Positions 26,801 through 33,965 of a stretch of 50,174 bases of DNA are shown piece after piece. This DNA comes from an uncultured Muriicola sp. (GTDB taxonomy: Bacteria; Bacteroidota; Bacteroidia; Flavobacteriales; Flavobacteriaceae): assembly GCF_947258935.1 (NCBI RefSeq), contig NZ_CAMYKH010000021.1, positions 1 to 50,174 of the forward strand. Reading direction: 5' to 3'. Numbering within the stretch: position 1 is the first letter of the stretch; each line of letters opens with the position of its first letter. Under the pieces are notes generated by a model. That model did no database searches and was not told the origin of the DNA. It saw only the letters and a list, made by a program, of their open reading frames with translations. The translations under genes and the position numbers were made by a program.

Positions 26801-27175
26801 ACCACTACCTAAAACAGCAATAGCTTTGGAGTTACTCAATTCACCAGCACTGGAAATGAGTTTACGTGTGAGATTGGTAATGGTCCAGAACATAAAAAGG
26901 ATGGTAAAGGCACTGGAAACCCCAGACATATAGTTGACCATTCTGGCAACCTGGTCCGCCTCCAGCGCAAACATGGCAAAAAATGCGCCTAACATTTGCA
27001 ATAATGGAGCTCCGGGTGGGTGTGCTACCTGAAGTTTTGCTGAAGTGGTGATATATTCTCCTGCATCCCACCAACTTCCGGTAGGTTCAACAGTAAGGCC
27101 ATATACTATAAGGGCTATAAAAAAGACTCCCCACCCAAGAATAGAGTCCCATTTTTCAAAGTTTTTCGCAAACAT
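23840..27175 (-). CDS. DUF2723 / TMEM260-like membrane glycosyltransferase
   Basis: The protein has 1111 residues. The first 650 or so carry about a dozen membrane helices and the family N-terminus GSWWDAGEYITTSAKLQVAHPPGAP, whose Asp/Glu loop resembles the catalytic loop of GT-C enzymes. The C-terminal third is soluble, with helical-repeat-like segments near residues 930-1060 and an acidic tail. The Pfam family (DUF2723) is related to TMEM260, a protein O-mannosyltransferase. A role in protein O-glycosylation at the periplasmic face is therefore likely, but the sugar and acceptor are not known. It is a single gene with a palindrome at 27220-27239 upstream. Confidence 0.88.
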   Translation of the reverse strand: MFAKNFEKWDSILGWGVFFIALIVYGLTVEPTGSWWDAGEYITTSAKLQVAHPPGAPLLQMLGAFFAMFALEADQVARMVNYMSGVSSAFTILFMFWTITNLTRKLISSAGELSNSKAIAVLGSGIVGALAFTFSDSFWFNAVETEVYAMASFIMALLLWLGLKWTDNLDDPRGNKYLILISFVVGLTFGIQFMGFLAIPSIGLLYYFKTYKETTIKNFLLANIIVVAILMLVYKFSLTYVLKLFGWSEVFFINSIGLPFNSGSIIMGLIFIGVFYYALQYTRKNNYRTANTITLCLMFLLLGFSSWLMLPIRANANVVINENNPSDARSLLAYYNREQYPGVDSPIYGTYYSDTFAAPGDDKDDKPKYEKDEVLGKYIIVNKYKDAIQGPNPGHQGILPRMWSEQHAENYMKFFGPLEFRMTTSNEELQKAVSQIKTGYANGEIDAEQYISFLRQFGEYLEVQPPTIWQNIKYMVQFQFGYMFGRYFMWNFVGKQDDLQGRYNGQGEWLSGIGFIDSIRLGSQDNLPGDVLANKGRNTYFFLPFILGIIGLVFQISKDPKQFWVLFVFFIFTGIAIQFYTNPYIFQPRERDYSLVGAFYIFALWIGLGVYGLYEEFSKFIKPKIWAPAITIVCLLAVPGVMAYQNWDDHDRSGRYTARSAAMAYLDSCQKEAGAMLFTIGDNDTFPLWYVQEVEGYRNDVRVICTSLFATDWYVDQMKRKAYRSEPIPSQLSHDLYRYGNRDVIYYQGITDKRWDIKDFMNWVASNNPQTKLGSLLEKQGADLSGYSESTLDLVYYPTNKIRIPVNKKNVLESGLVKEKDSALIVDYIDIDLPQALPKNRILMLDIMANNDWKRPIYFSGGSFDKAEYIWMKDYLQLEGLAYKLVPIKTQNRSSYEMGRIDTDEMYSIVKGWDWGNSGSPDIYHDPQTRTQGLSFRSNLARLVEALINENKIDKAKEIIDLSIENLPVAKFGFYTFVEPFVDGYYKVGETQKARALFEELKLIYQDRLNYYQGTPLDEQYKNLEDIIGDMEGYRRIIDILIENNDRELAEKETVVFNEHIDQFSHFYQDELLEDAPVEDNYEQDILDTLPISDTVIPDATTVVDETDLEN

Positions 27176-27219
27176 TCAGTCTTCCTTTTACCAATAGTGG
27201 CGAAATTACTAATTTAAAT

Positions 27220-27239
27220 AAATATTGAGATCAATATTT
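27220..27239. promoter_or_regulatory. Palindrome upstream of the DUF2723 gene
   Basis: AAATATTGA and TCAATATTT form 9-base arms around GA, 45 bases upstream of the DUF2723 ATG and about 60 bases upstream of the tRNA-Gln promoter. The symmetry is that of a dimeric regulator site. It is AT-rich, so chance occurrence is possible. Confidence 0.3.
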
Positions 27240-27297
27240 CTTAAACCTTTAACAGGCAGGCATGGTTATGTATTAACGAGATTACATTTAAAAAATG

Positions 27298-27328
27298 TTT
27301 GTGCAAATGAAACTTTGTCTTAAATTTG
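27298..27328 (+). promoter_or_regulatory. Promoter of tRNA-Gln
   Basis: TTTG (27298-27301), 19 bases, then TAAATTTG (27321-27328) is a full match to the Bacteroidota -33/-7 pattern. Initiation is expected near 27335, about 12 bases before the tRNA. Confidence 0.68.
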
Positions 27329-27346
27329 CACGCTCTTTAGCACCAT

Positions 27347-27418
27347 TGGCCTATGGTGTAATTGGCAACACAGCTGGTTTTGGTCCAGTCGTTCTAGGTT
27401 CGAGTCCTAGTAGGCCAA
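27347..27418 (+). tRNA. tRNA-Gln (anticodon TTG)
   Basis: The 72-base tRNA has the acceptor arm TGGCCTA (27347-27353) paired perfectly with TAGGCCA (27411-27417), discriminator A27418, and no complete encoded CCA. The anticodon stem 27373-27377/27385-27389 holds the loop TTTTGGT with anticodon TTG at 27380-27382. The T arm CTAGGTTCGAGTCCTAG is canonical. A promoter is found at 27298-27328 and a terminator at 27434-27460. Confidence 0.96.
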
Positions 27419-27433
27419 CAGAAAAGAGTTAAG

Positions 27434-27460
27434 CCCATTACTTTGGTAATGGGTTTTTTT
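27434..27460. terminator. Terminator after tRNA-Gln, overlapping the antiporter stop
   Basis: CCCATTAC (27434-27441) pairs with GTAATGGG (27446-27453), followed by T7 on the plus strand. The T-run overlaps the TAA of the minus-strand antiporter gene. AA upstream gives only a weak T-run in the opposite direction. Confidence 0.85.
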
Positions 27461-28778
27461 ATGCCGGAGGCTCGTCCTCGTTAAGAAGGTCTTTTGAAGG
27501 AATAGGCGATGGGGCTTCATTCTCTTCTTGCAACGCTATATCTTCTTTCTCCTTGGCAAGTATCTCCTTATCTTCCATATCTATCACAGAGCCCATTTTC
27601 TTTTTGTCTTTGATCATGGCCCAGGTCATAATAAGGCTCGTGCCAATGATCACGAATAACAAGATACCGGGTTCGAAGGTAGCCAACTGAGCTTCCACAG
27701 GAATCGCATAAAATAAGAGAACTGTGATAAGGCCCCTTGGAGCGATGAACAATTGCGGTAAAATATCTTTACCTAAAAATAATCGAAGAATAATAAAGCG
27801 AATGGCATAAATAGAAACCAGGATCATAATACTTACCATTGCCACGTTGAAATTAAAAAGTGATGAGATCACAATGGTGATTCCAAAGACTACAAAGAAA
27901 AATGTCCGAACAACAAAGGCGGTCTCTAATGTGATTATATGCAGTTCATGATAAATCTGATGTGCTCTTTCTTTTTTTAGAAAATGGACCAATTTCCCGC
28001 CAAAAAACAATTTCATATTAGCTATTACCAAACCAAAGATCAGGATAATGATAAGGGACGAGAGGTGCATCTTTTTTCCAAGTGCGTACAAAAGCAAGAG
28101 TACCGCAATGAGCAGGAATTGTTTGGCCTGACTTTTTATCTCCTGAAATATTAGGATGATGGCATAACTTGCTACTACTGCTATGACGATAGTAAGAAGA
28201 ATATTTCCAACAAAACCCACAGGCCCTGAGGCTTCGGCCGGATCTAGCTGCCCAACTAAAAAGTAAAACATGATAATACCCATAATATCAGAAAAGGTAC
28301 TTTCATAAATATGAAACTCCTTTTTATGCGGGGCCAACCCACTTACACTGGGAATAATAATTGCACTAGATAGAATGGAGAGAGGTGTAGCATATAACCA
28401 GGCAGTATGCATGGTCATCCCTTCTACAAATTGAAATAAAATAAGGGTTGCTACATATGCCGATCCTAATAAACCTATAAGCGCTATGGCCATAGATTTT
28501 AAAATGGGCCATAATTTTTCCCTTTTTAATTCAAGTTCCAGCGCAGCTTCTAAAACGATCATTATAAGCCCAACGATACCAAGGACCTCCAGCAAAGGGA
28601 AAAAATTGAGAGGTACAGTTACAAAATAGCGTATGACATATTGTAAGATAACACCCAGTAAAATGAGCATAAGCACCGACGGGATATTAGTCTTTTTAGC
28701 AATTCCGTTGAACCAGAACGATAAAATAATAATAACAGAAGCCGCAATGATGAGGTTATACGAAGAAAATATTTCCAT
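27459..28778 (-). CDS. Cation:proton antiporter (CPA family)
   Basis: The 439-residue protein has about 11-12 membrane helices over residues 5-385, and a charged cytoplasmic tail rich in Glu (from about 390). The sequence fits the Na+/H+ exchanger domain of the CPA superfamily: VLMLILLGVILQYVI near the N-terminus, LEAALELELKREKLW (the helix region with conserved acidic residues) and PRGLITVLLFYAIP in a late helix. It probably exchanges Na+ or K+ for protons for pH and salt balance, in line with a marine setting. It is a single gene that reads toward tRNA-Gln. Confidence 0.88.
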   Translation of the reverse strand: MEIFSSYNLIIAASVIIILSFWFNGIAKKTNIPSVLMLILLGVILQYVIRYFVTVPLNFFPLLEVLGIVGLIMIVLEAALELELKREKLWPILKSMAIALIGLLGSAYVATLILFQFVEGMTMHTAWLYATPLSILSSAIIIPSVSGLAPHKKEFHIYESTFSDIMGIIMFYFLVGQLDPAEASGPVGFVGNILLTIVIAVVASYAIILIFQEIKSQAKQFLLIAVLLLLYALGKKMHLSSLIIILIFGLVIANMKLFFGGKLVHFLKKERAHQIYHELHIITLETAFVVRTFFFVVFGITIVISSLFNFNVAMVSIMILVSIYAIRFIILRLFLGKDILPQLFIAPRGLITVLLFYAIPVEAQLATFEPGILLFVIIGTSLIMTWAMIKDKKKMGSVIDMEDKEILAKEKEDIALQEENEAPSPIPSKDLLNEDEPPA

Positions 28779-28904
28779 GAGTAGATTATTAAATTAGCCT
28801 GTTCTAGTTTGTATATTAACTGAAGCTAATATCGATAATTTTCGCACACTTTTTCGATAATTATGTAATTTGATTTTCTGGAGGAAATAAAAAGAAAAAT
28901 TTTG

Positions 28905-28912
28905 TATATTTG
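28905..28912 (+). promoter_or_regulatory. Candidate -7 promoter element of rimP-nusA-infB
   Basis: TATATTTG matches TAnnTTTG. Initiation would be near 28919, which places the terminator-like hairpin 28942-28966 inside the leader. No exact -33 TTTG lies 17-20 bases upstream. Confidence 0.5.
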
Positions 28913-28941
28913 CGGCACTGAAAGGATAGTAAAGTATTCAT

Positions 28942-28966
28942 GAGGGGACAATTTGTCCCCTCTTTT
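28942..28966 (+). terminator. Terminator-like hairpin in the rimP-nusA-infB leader
   Basis: GAGGGGACA (28942-28950) pairs perfectly with TGTCCCCTC (28954-28962) and is followed by TTTT. It lies after the predicted promoter and 14 bases before ATG 28980, so it would interrupt transcription of the operon in its leader. It may be an attenuator; NusA, encoded downstream, is the factor that promotes pausing and termination at such hairpins. Confidence 0.6.
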
Positions 28967-28979
28967 GTTACTTAGAAGT

Positions 28980-29441
28980 ATGTGGAATGACCAGGTTAAA
29001 GCACTTTTGGATGAGGTATTGGAGGAAAACCCAAGTCTTTTTTTGATAGACCTGTCAATAAGTGCCGGCAATAGTATAAAGGTGGTGATCGATGGCGATA
29101 ACGGTGTTACCCTGGAAGATTGTATGAAGGTAAGCAGGGGAATTGAACATAATCTGGATAGAGAGGAAACAGATTTTTCGTTGGAAGTTACTTCTACAGG
29201 AGCTTCAGAACCTCTGACAATGGCGAGACAGTACACAAAAAATATTGGACGGAAGATGAAAGTAAAAACTTCCGAATCAACATATGAAGGAACCCTTCAA
29301 TCTGCTTCCAAAGATAATATAACATTAGAATGGAAAGCAAGGGAACCAAAACCTGTTGGAAAAGGAAAAGTAACCGTGGTGAAGAATCAGACCATCCCTT
29401 TTTCAAAGATTATAAAAGCGAACGTAGTACTTAAATTTTAA
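28980..29441 (+). CDS. rimP: Ribosome maturation factor RimP
   Basis: RimP is needed for late assembly of the 30S subunit. The 153-residue protein has the N-terminal domain (FLIDLSISAGNSIKVVIDGDNGVTLEDC) and the family motif LEVTSTGASEPL (usually EVSSPGLDRPL in other phyla), followed by a small SH3-like C-terminal domain. I chose ATG 28980; the upstream TTG at 28953 lies in the leader hairpin. It heads the universal rimP-nusA-infB order, with nusA starting 12 bases after its stop. Confidence 0.94.
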   Translation: MWNDQVKALLDEVLEENPSLFLIDLSISAGNSIKVVIDGDNGVTLEDCMKVSRGIEHNLDREETDFSLEVTSTGASEPLTMARQYTKNIGRKMKVKTSESTYEGTLQSASKDNITLEWKAREPKPVGKGKVTVVKNQTIPFSKIIKANVVLKF

Positions 29442-29453
29442 TTGTAGATCAGA

Positions 29454-30686
29454 ATGGAAAATATAGCATTGATCGAATCATTCTCGGAATTCAAAGATGA
29501 CAAGTTCATTGACCGGGTAACCCTAATGGCAATTTTGGAAGATGTTTTCAGAAATGCCCTTAAAAAGAAATTTGGATCAGATGATAATTTTGACATTATT
29601 ATTAACCCAGATAAGGGCGATTTGGAGATATGGAGAAACCGTATTGTAGTAGAAGATGGTGAAGTGGAAGAACCCAATGAGGAAATTTCCCTTTCAGAAG
29701 CACGTAAAATAGAACCCGACTTTGAAGTAGGGGAAGATGTGTCTGAAGAAGTTAAACTTATAAACCTTGGGAGACGTGGTATCCTAGCCTTACGTCAGAA
29801 TCTGATTTCAAAAATACACGAACACGATAATACCACTATATACAAGCAATTTAAAGACCTGGAAGGGGAGATCTATACTGCTGAGGTACATCATATAAGG
29901 CATAAGGCCATTATTTTACTCGATGATGAAGGAAATGAGATCATCTTGCCAAAAGACAAACAGATACCGTCAGATTTCTTTAGAAAAGGAGATAATGTAC
30001 GCGGTATTATTGAAAGTGTTGAATTAAAGGGGAACAAACCAATGATCATCATGTCCAGAACCTCCCCTGCCTTTTTGGAACAATTATTCTTCCAGGAGAT
30101 CCCTGAGGTATTCGACGGACTTATAACTATTAAAAAGGCAGTTCGTATACCTGGCGAGAAGGCCAAAGTAGCTGTTGACACCTATGATGATCGAATTGAT
30201 CCGGTAGGGGCATGTGTAGGTATGAAAGGATCCAGGATCCATGGAATAGTTAGGGAACTCGGTAACGAAAATATAGATGTGATCAACTGGACCAATAATC
30301 CGCAGCTTATGGTAACCAGAGCATTGAGTCCGGCACGTGTATCTACCGTGAAGCTTAATGATGAGAATATGACCGCTCAGGTATACCTGAAACCCGAAGA
30401 AGTTTCTAAGGCAATTGGAAGAGGCGGCCATAATATTCGTCTGGCCGGCCAATTAACAGGATACGAGATCGATGTCTTTAGAGAAGGGGTTGAAGAAGAT
30501 GTGGAATTAACAGAATTCTCTGATGAAATTGAAGCTTGGGTCATCGAAGAATTAAAGAAGATAGGTCTTGATACCGCCAGAAGTGTTCTGGAGCAAGATG
30601 TAGATGATCTTATTAAAAGGACCGATCTGGAGGAGGAGACCATCCGGGAAGTGGTTAGGATCCTGAAATCGGAATTTGAAGATTAA
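29454..30686 (+). CDS. nusA: Transcription termination/antitermination factor NusA
   Basis: NusA binds RNA polymerase and modulates pausing, termination and antitermination. The 410-residue protein has the N-terminal polymerase-binding domain (about 1-130), an S1 domain (about 135-200) and two KH domains (GMKGSRIHGIVREL near 258, and KAIGRGGHNIRLAGQL near 322). A C-terminal acidic helical segment (350-410) follows. It lacks the long acidic-repeat tail of E. coli NusA, which is usual outside Gammaproteobacteria. Genes rimP and infB flank it on the same strand. Confidence 0.97.
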   Translation: MENIALIESFSEFKDDKFIDRVTLMAILEDVFRNALKKKFGSDDNFDIIINPDKGDLEIWRNRIVVEDGEVEEPNEEISLSEARKIEPDFEVGEDVSEEVKLINLGRRGILALRQNLISKIHEHDNTTIYKQFKDLEGEIYTAEVHHIRHKAIILLDDEGNEIILPKDKQIPSDFFRKGDNVRGIIESVELKGNKPMIIMSRTSPAFLEQLFFQEIPEVFDGLITIKKAVRIPGEKAKVAVDTYDDRIDPVGACVGMKGSRIHGIVRELGNENIDVINWTNNPQLMVTRALSPARVSTVKLNDENMTAQVYLKPEEVSKAIGRGGHNIRLAGQLTGYEIDVFREGVEEDVELTEFSDEIEAWVIEELKKIGLDTARSVLEQDVDDLIKRTDLEEETIREVVRILKSEFED

Positions 30687-30728
30687 GCTATATATTAGCG
30701 AAATAAAATAAGAGAGCAAACAGTATTT

Positions 30729-33404
30729 ATGGCAGATAATGCAACAATAAGGCTTAATAAAGTTTTAAGAGAACTTAATATCTCCCTGGATAGGGCGGTG
30801 GACTTTCTTGCCTCCAAAGGGCATACTATAGACGCACGTCCTACCACCAAAATATCAGAGGAGGTACATCAGGTTCTTTTGGACGAATTCCAAACCGATA
30901 TGAGCAAGAAAGTTGCTTCCATAGAAGTAGGTGAGGAAAAGCGCAAGGAAAAAGAAGCCATAAGACTGCAATTAGAGCAGGAACAGGAAGAAAGACGCCT
31001 GGTCAGAGAAAAACGCGCCGCTGCCAGCGAAGTGGTGAAGGCCAAAGCGGAACTTGCCGGACCAAAAATGGTAGGTAAGATAGATCTGGAAAGCAAGAAG
31101 AAAGCTAAACCTGCAAAAGAAGAGGTTCCAGCACCTGTCGTTGAAGAAACAGAGGCTAAAAGTGAGCCGCCAGTTGTTGAGAAACCCGAAAAGAAAGTTG
31201 CTAAGAAAGCGGAAAAACCTGCTAAAGTAGAGGAGGCTGAAAAGCCTAAAGAAGAAGAATCGAAAGCTATAGAAACGAAATATAAAAAGCTTTCCGGTCC
31301 TAAAATCATGGGAGATAAAATTGATCTCACCAAATTTGCTAAACCAAAAAAGAAAAAAGAACCACCTGCTAAAACAGATCCCAACGACCGTAAAAAAAGA
31401 AGAAAAAGGATCATTAGTGATTCAGGTCCCCGATCTGGTGGAAGAGGAAGGGCAGGAGATAAAAGAGGGGCCAGACCTGGAGTAACTTCCAAAGTTGAAC
31501 CTACAGAGGAGGAAGTACAAAAACAAGTACGGGAAACCCTGGAAAAATTACAGGGAAAATCCAAAAAAGGAAAAGGAGCAAAATACCGACGAGATAAAAG
31601 AGATCAGCACAGGCAGCAGTCTGAGAAAGATCTTGAGCAGCAAGAACTGGAAAACAAGGTTCTTAAGGTAACCGAATTTGTTACAGCAGGAGAAGTAGCA
31701 ACCATGATGGACGTCCCTACAACGCAGATCATTTCTGCATGTATGTCGCTCGGAATTATGGTAACCATGAATCAACGCCTAGATGCCGAAACCCTCTCTA
31801 TTGTGGCCGAGGAATTTGGCTATGAAGTAGAGTTTGTTACCGCAGATATCGAGGAGGCTATTGAAGAAGAAGTGGATGCTCCGGAAGATCTTAAACCAAG
31901 AGCTCCCATAGTAACTGTAATGGGTCATGTAGACCACGGAAAGACTTCCCTTCTGGATTACATCAGACAAGAAAATGTAATTGCCGGAGAAAGCGGAGGT
32001 ATTACCCAGCATATCGGTGCCTATGGCGTGGAGTTAGAAAACGGTCAAAAGATTGCATTTCTGGATACACCAGGTCACGAAGCGTTTACCGCTATGCGGG
32101 CGAGGGGAGCACAGGTAACGGACATTGCTATCATTGTGATTGCAGCAGATGACGATATCATGCCACAGACTAAAGAAGCAATTAGCCATGCTCAGGCGGC
32201 AGGGGTACCTATTGTTTTTGCAATAAATAAAATAGACAGACCAAGTGCCAACCCAGACAAGATCAAAGAAGGTCTGGCGGCAATGAACTTGTTGGTAGAA
32301 GATTGGGGTGGTAAAATACAATCACACAATATTTCTGCTAAAACAGGAGAAGGAGTCAAAGAATTGTTAGAAAAAGTACTGTTGGAAGCAGAGTTGTTAG
32401 AGTTAAAAGCTAATCCTGACAAACTTGCCACCGGTACGGTTGTAGAAGCCTTTTTAGATAAGGGCAGAGGATATGTCTCTACCGTACTTGTATTGGCCGG
32501 TACTCTGGAAATAGGAGATTATGTTCTGGCCGGAACTTGTAGCGGTAAGATCAAGGCCATGCAGGACGAACGAGGAAAGATCGTGAAAAAAGCAGGTCCC
32601 TCTACGCCCATTTCTATTCTGGGATTGGATGGAGCTCCACAAGCCGGAGACAAATTTAATGTGCTGGAAGATGAAAGGGAAGCAAAACAGATCGCGTCTA
32701 AAAGAAGTCAGTTAATGCGAGAACAATCAGTTCGTACGCAAAGACATATTACATTAGACGAGATCGGCAGACGAATTGCATTAGGCGATTTCAAAGAATT
32801 AAACATTATCCTGAAAGGGGATGTGGATGGTTCTGTGGAAGCATTGACAGATAGTTTCCAAAAATTATCGACTGAGGAAATCCAGGTTAACATAATACAT
32901 AAAGGAGTAGGGGCGATCACAGAATCGGATATACTGTTGGCATCGGCTTCTGATGCTATCGTAATAGGCTTTAATGTGAGACCAATGGGTAATGCCCGCG
33001 ATATTGCAGATAAGGAAGAAATAGATATCAGGATGTACTCTATTATCTATGATGCCATCAACGACCTTAAAGATGCCATGGAAGGAATGCTTTCTCCAGA
33101 GATCAAAGAGGAGATCACAGGAACTGCAGAGATCAGAGAAACATTCAAAATATCTAAAATTGGCACCATTGCAGGATGTATGGTGACTAGTGGAAAAATA
33201 TTCAGAAACTCAAATATCAGACTCATTAGAGATGGTGTAGTGATCTATACCGGAGTACTTTCTTCCTTAAAAAGATTTAAGGATGATGTGAAGGAAGTTG
33301 CCAAAGGGTATGACTGTGGTCTTCAGATTAAGAACTACAATGACATAATAGAGAATGATATTGTGGAAGCCTTCCAGGAAGTAGCGGTAAAAAAGACCCT
33401 ATAG
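30729..33404 (+). CDS. infB: Translation initiation factor IF-2
   Basis: IF-2 is the GTPase that places initiator tRNA on the 30S subunit. The 891-residue protein has an N-terminal helical subdomain ([24 protein letters not shown]), a long Lys/Glu/Pro-rich linker (about 70-310) and the G domain. The G domain carries GHVDHGKTS (about 398-406), DTPGH and NKID; the EF-Tu-like and C-terminal tRNA-binding domains follow. All GTPase motifs are intact. It ends the rimP-nusA-infB operon, with a strong terminator at 33424-33455. Confidence 0.98.
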   Translation: MADNATIRLNKVLRELNISLDRAVDFLASKGHTIDARPTTKISEEVHQVLLDEFQTDMSKKVASIEVGEEKRKEKEAIRLQLEQEQEERRLVREKRAAASEVVKAKAELAGPKMVGKIDLESKKKAKPAKEEVPAPVVEETEAKSEPPVVEKPEKKVAKKAEKPAKVEEAEKPKEEESKAIETKYKKLSGPKIMGDKIDLTKFAKPKKKKEPPAKTDPNDRKKRRKRIISDSGPRSGGRGRAGDKRGARPGVTSKVEPTEEEVQKQVRETLEKLQGKSKKGKGAKYRRDKRDQHRQQSEKDLEQQELENKVLKVTEFVTAGEVATMMDVPTTQIISACMSLGIMVTMNQRLDAETLSIVAEEFGYEVEFVTADIEEAIEEEVDAPEDLKPRAPIVTVMGHVDHGKTSLLDYIRQENVIAGESGGITQHIGAYGVELENGQKIAFLDTPGHEAFTAMRARGAQVTDIAIIVIAADDDIMPQTKEAISHAQAAGVPIVFAINKIDRPSANPDKIKEGLAAMNLLVEDWGGKIQSHNISAKTGEGVKELLEKVLLEAELLELKANPDKLATGTVVEAFLDKGRGYVSTVLVLAGTLEIGDYVLAGTCSGKIKAMQDERGKIVKKAGPSTPISILGLDGAPQAGDKFNVLEDEREAKQIASKRSQLMREQSVRTQRHITLDEIGRRIALGDFKELNIILKGDVDGSVEALTDSFQKLSTEEIQVNIIHKGVGAITESDILLASASDAIVIGFNVRPMGNARDIADKEEIDIRMYSIIYDAINDLKDAMEGMLSPEIKEEITGTAEIRETFKISKIGTIAGCMVTSGKIFRNSNIRLIRDGVVIYTGVLSSLKRFKDDVKEVAKGYDCGLQIKNYNDIIENDIVEAFQEVAVKKTL

Positions 33405-33423
33405 TAAAAACTATATTTAACAA

Positions 33424-33455
33424 AAAACCCGTCTTCTTTAAGACGGGTTTTTTTT
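33424..33455. terminator. Terminator after infB
   Basis: CCCGTCTT (33428-33435) pairs with AAGACGGG (33440-33447), with A-rich and T-rich flanks (T8 downstream). It lies between infB (stop 33404) and the converging SPOR-domain gene (stop 33485). Confidence 0.9.
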
Positions 33456-33484
33456 ATGTTTTTTAGTGTGTTTAATTCTCACTT

Positions 33485-33730
33485 CTACTTGTTGCCGTTG
33501 AGCGGTTTGAGAATTATAGATTCTGGGTACTTCTTGCGTACTTCAGTATAGGTTCTCTCTACGTCCATTTTGTCTTTAAACCTACCTAAATGTACCCTGT
33601 ATGTAGGGGAATCAAAAATGATATTGGAACTGTACTGAGGAAAATCTAATCCCACCTCAGATTTCAATTTGGAAGCAACCGAATAAGAGCCAAAACCTAT
33701 CTGAATAGGCATGTACAGGGCAATTCTCAT
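33485..33730 (-). CDS. SPOR-domain protein, apparently missing its N-terminal part
   Basis: SPOR domains bind denuded peptidoglycan. The 81-residue protein is nearly all SPOR-like: IQIGFGSYSVASKLKSEVGL, then SPTYRVHLGRFKDKMDVERT and the end YPESIILKP. From memory, flavobacterial relatives at this locus (between infB and the act operon) are about 130 residues with a signal peptide before the IQIGFG segment. Here only MRIALYMP precedes it, so export is unlikely. A possible -7 box (CAAAGGTA on the plus strand, 33763-33770) is about 33 bases before the ATG. This looks like an in-frame loss of about 45 codons, or a consensus error. Confidence 0.6.
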   Translation of the reverse strand: MRIALYMPIQIGFGSYSVASKLKSEVGLDFPQYSSNIIFDSPTYRVHLGRFKDKMDVERTYTEVRKKYPESIILKPLNGNK

Positions 33731-33834
33731 AAGATTATAATATTCATTAAATTAGTGATAAACAAAGGTAATTTTTTAAGGATTAAACAGTATAGAGAAA
33801 CCTTATTTAGAATAAATATAAATTATAAATTATC

Positions 33835-33848
33835 AATCGTTAACGATT
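33835..33848. promoter_or_regulatory. 14-base perfect palindrome at the act operon promoter
   Basis: AATCGTTAACGATT reads the same on both strands and overlaps the proposed -33 element (33847-33850) of the act-cox operon. This is a common position for a repressor operator or an activator site. The binding protein is unknown. Confidence 0.45.
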
Positions 33849-33877
33849 TCCCAAATAAAGTCTATGTCGTATTTTTG
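33847..33877 (+). promoter_or_regulatory. Candidate promoter of the act-cox operon
   Basis: TTTC (33847-33850), 19 bases, then TATTTTTG (33870-33877) is a full -7 match and one mismatch at -33. Initiation is expected near 33884, giving a leader of about 80 bases before ATG 33966. That leader contains an inverted repeat TTATCCA (33901-33907) / TGGATAA (33918-33924). Confidence 0.5.
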
Positions 33878-33965
33878 CTCCCAATAAAAATTGGCGATAT
33901 TTATCCATATTTTACTTTGGATAAAGAAATTATCGTGCCAAGATTTCGATAGAAACAATTTCAAT

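Noticed and set aside
28826-29236. Minus-strand 136-codon frame over the rimP start
   Set aside because: A shadow of rimP on the other strand; the rimP frame has clear family motifs.
30869-31564. Long minus-strand frame opposite infB (231 codons)
   Set aside because: It arises from the biased codons of the Lys/Glu-rich IF-2 linker; Ser/Phe/Leu-rich translation without any family signal.
33755-33952. 65-codon plus-strand frame before actA
   Set aside because: AT-rich, low complexity, overlaps the proposed promoter, palindrome and leader; no domain and no codon pattern of a gene.
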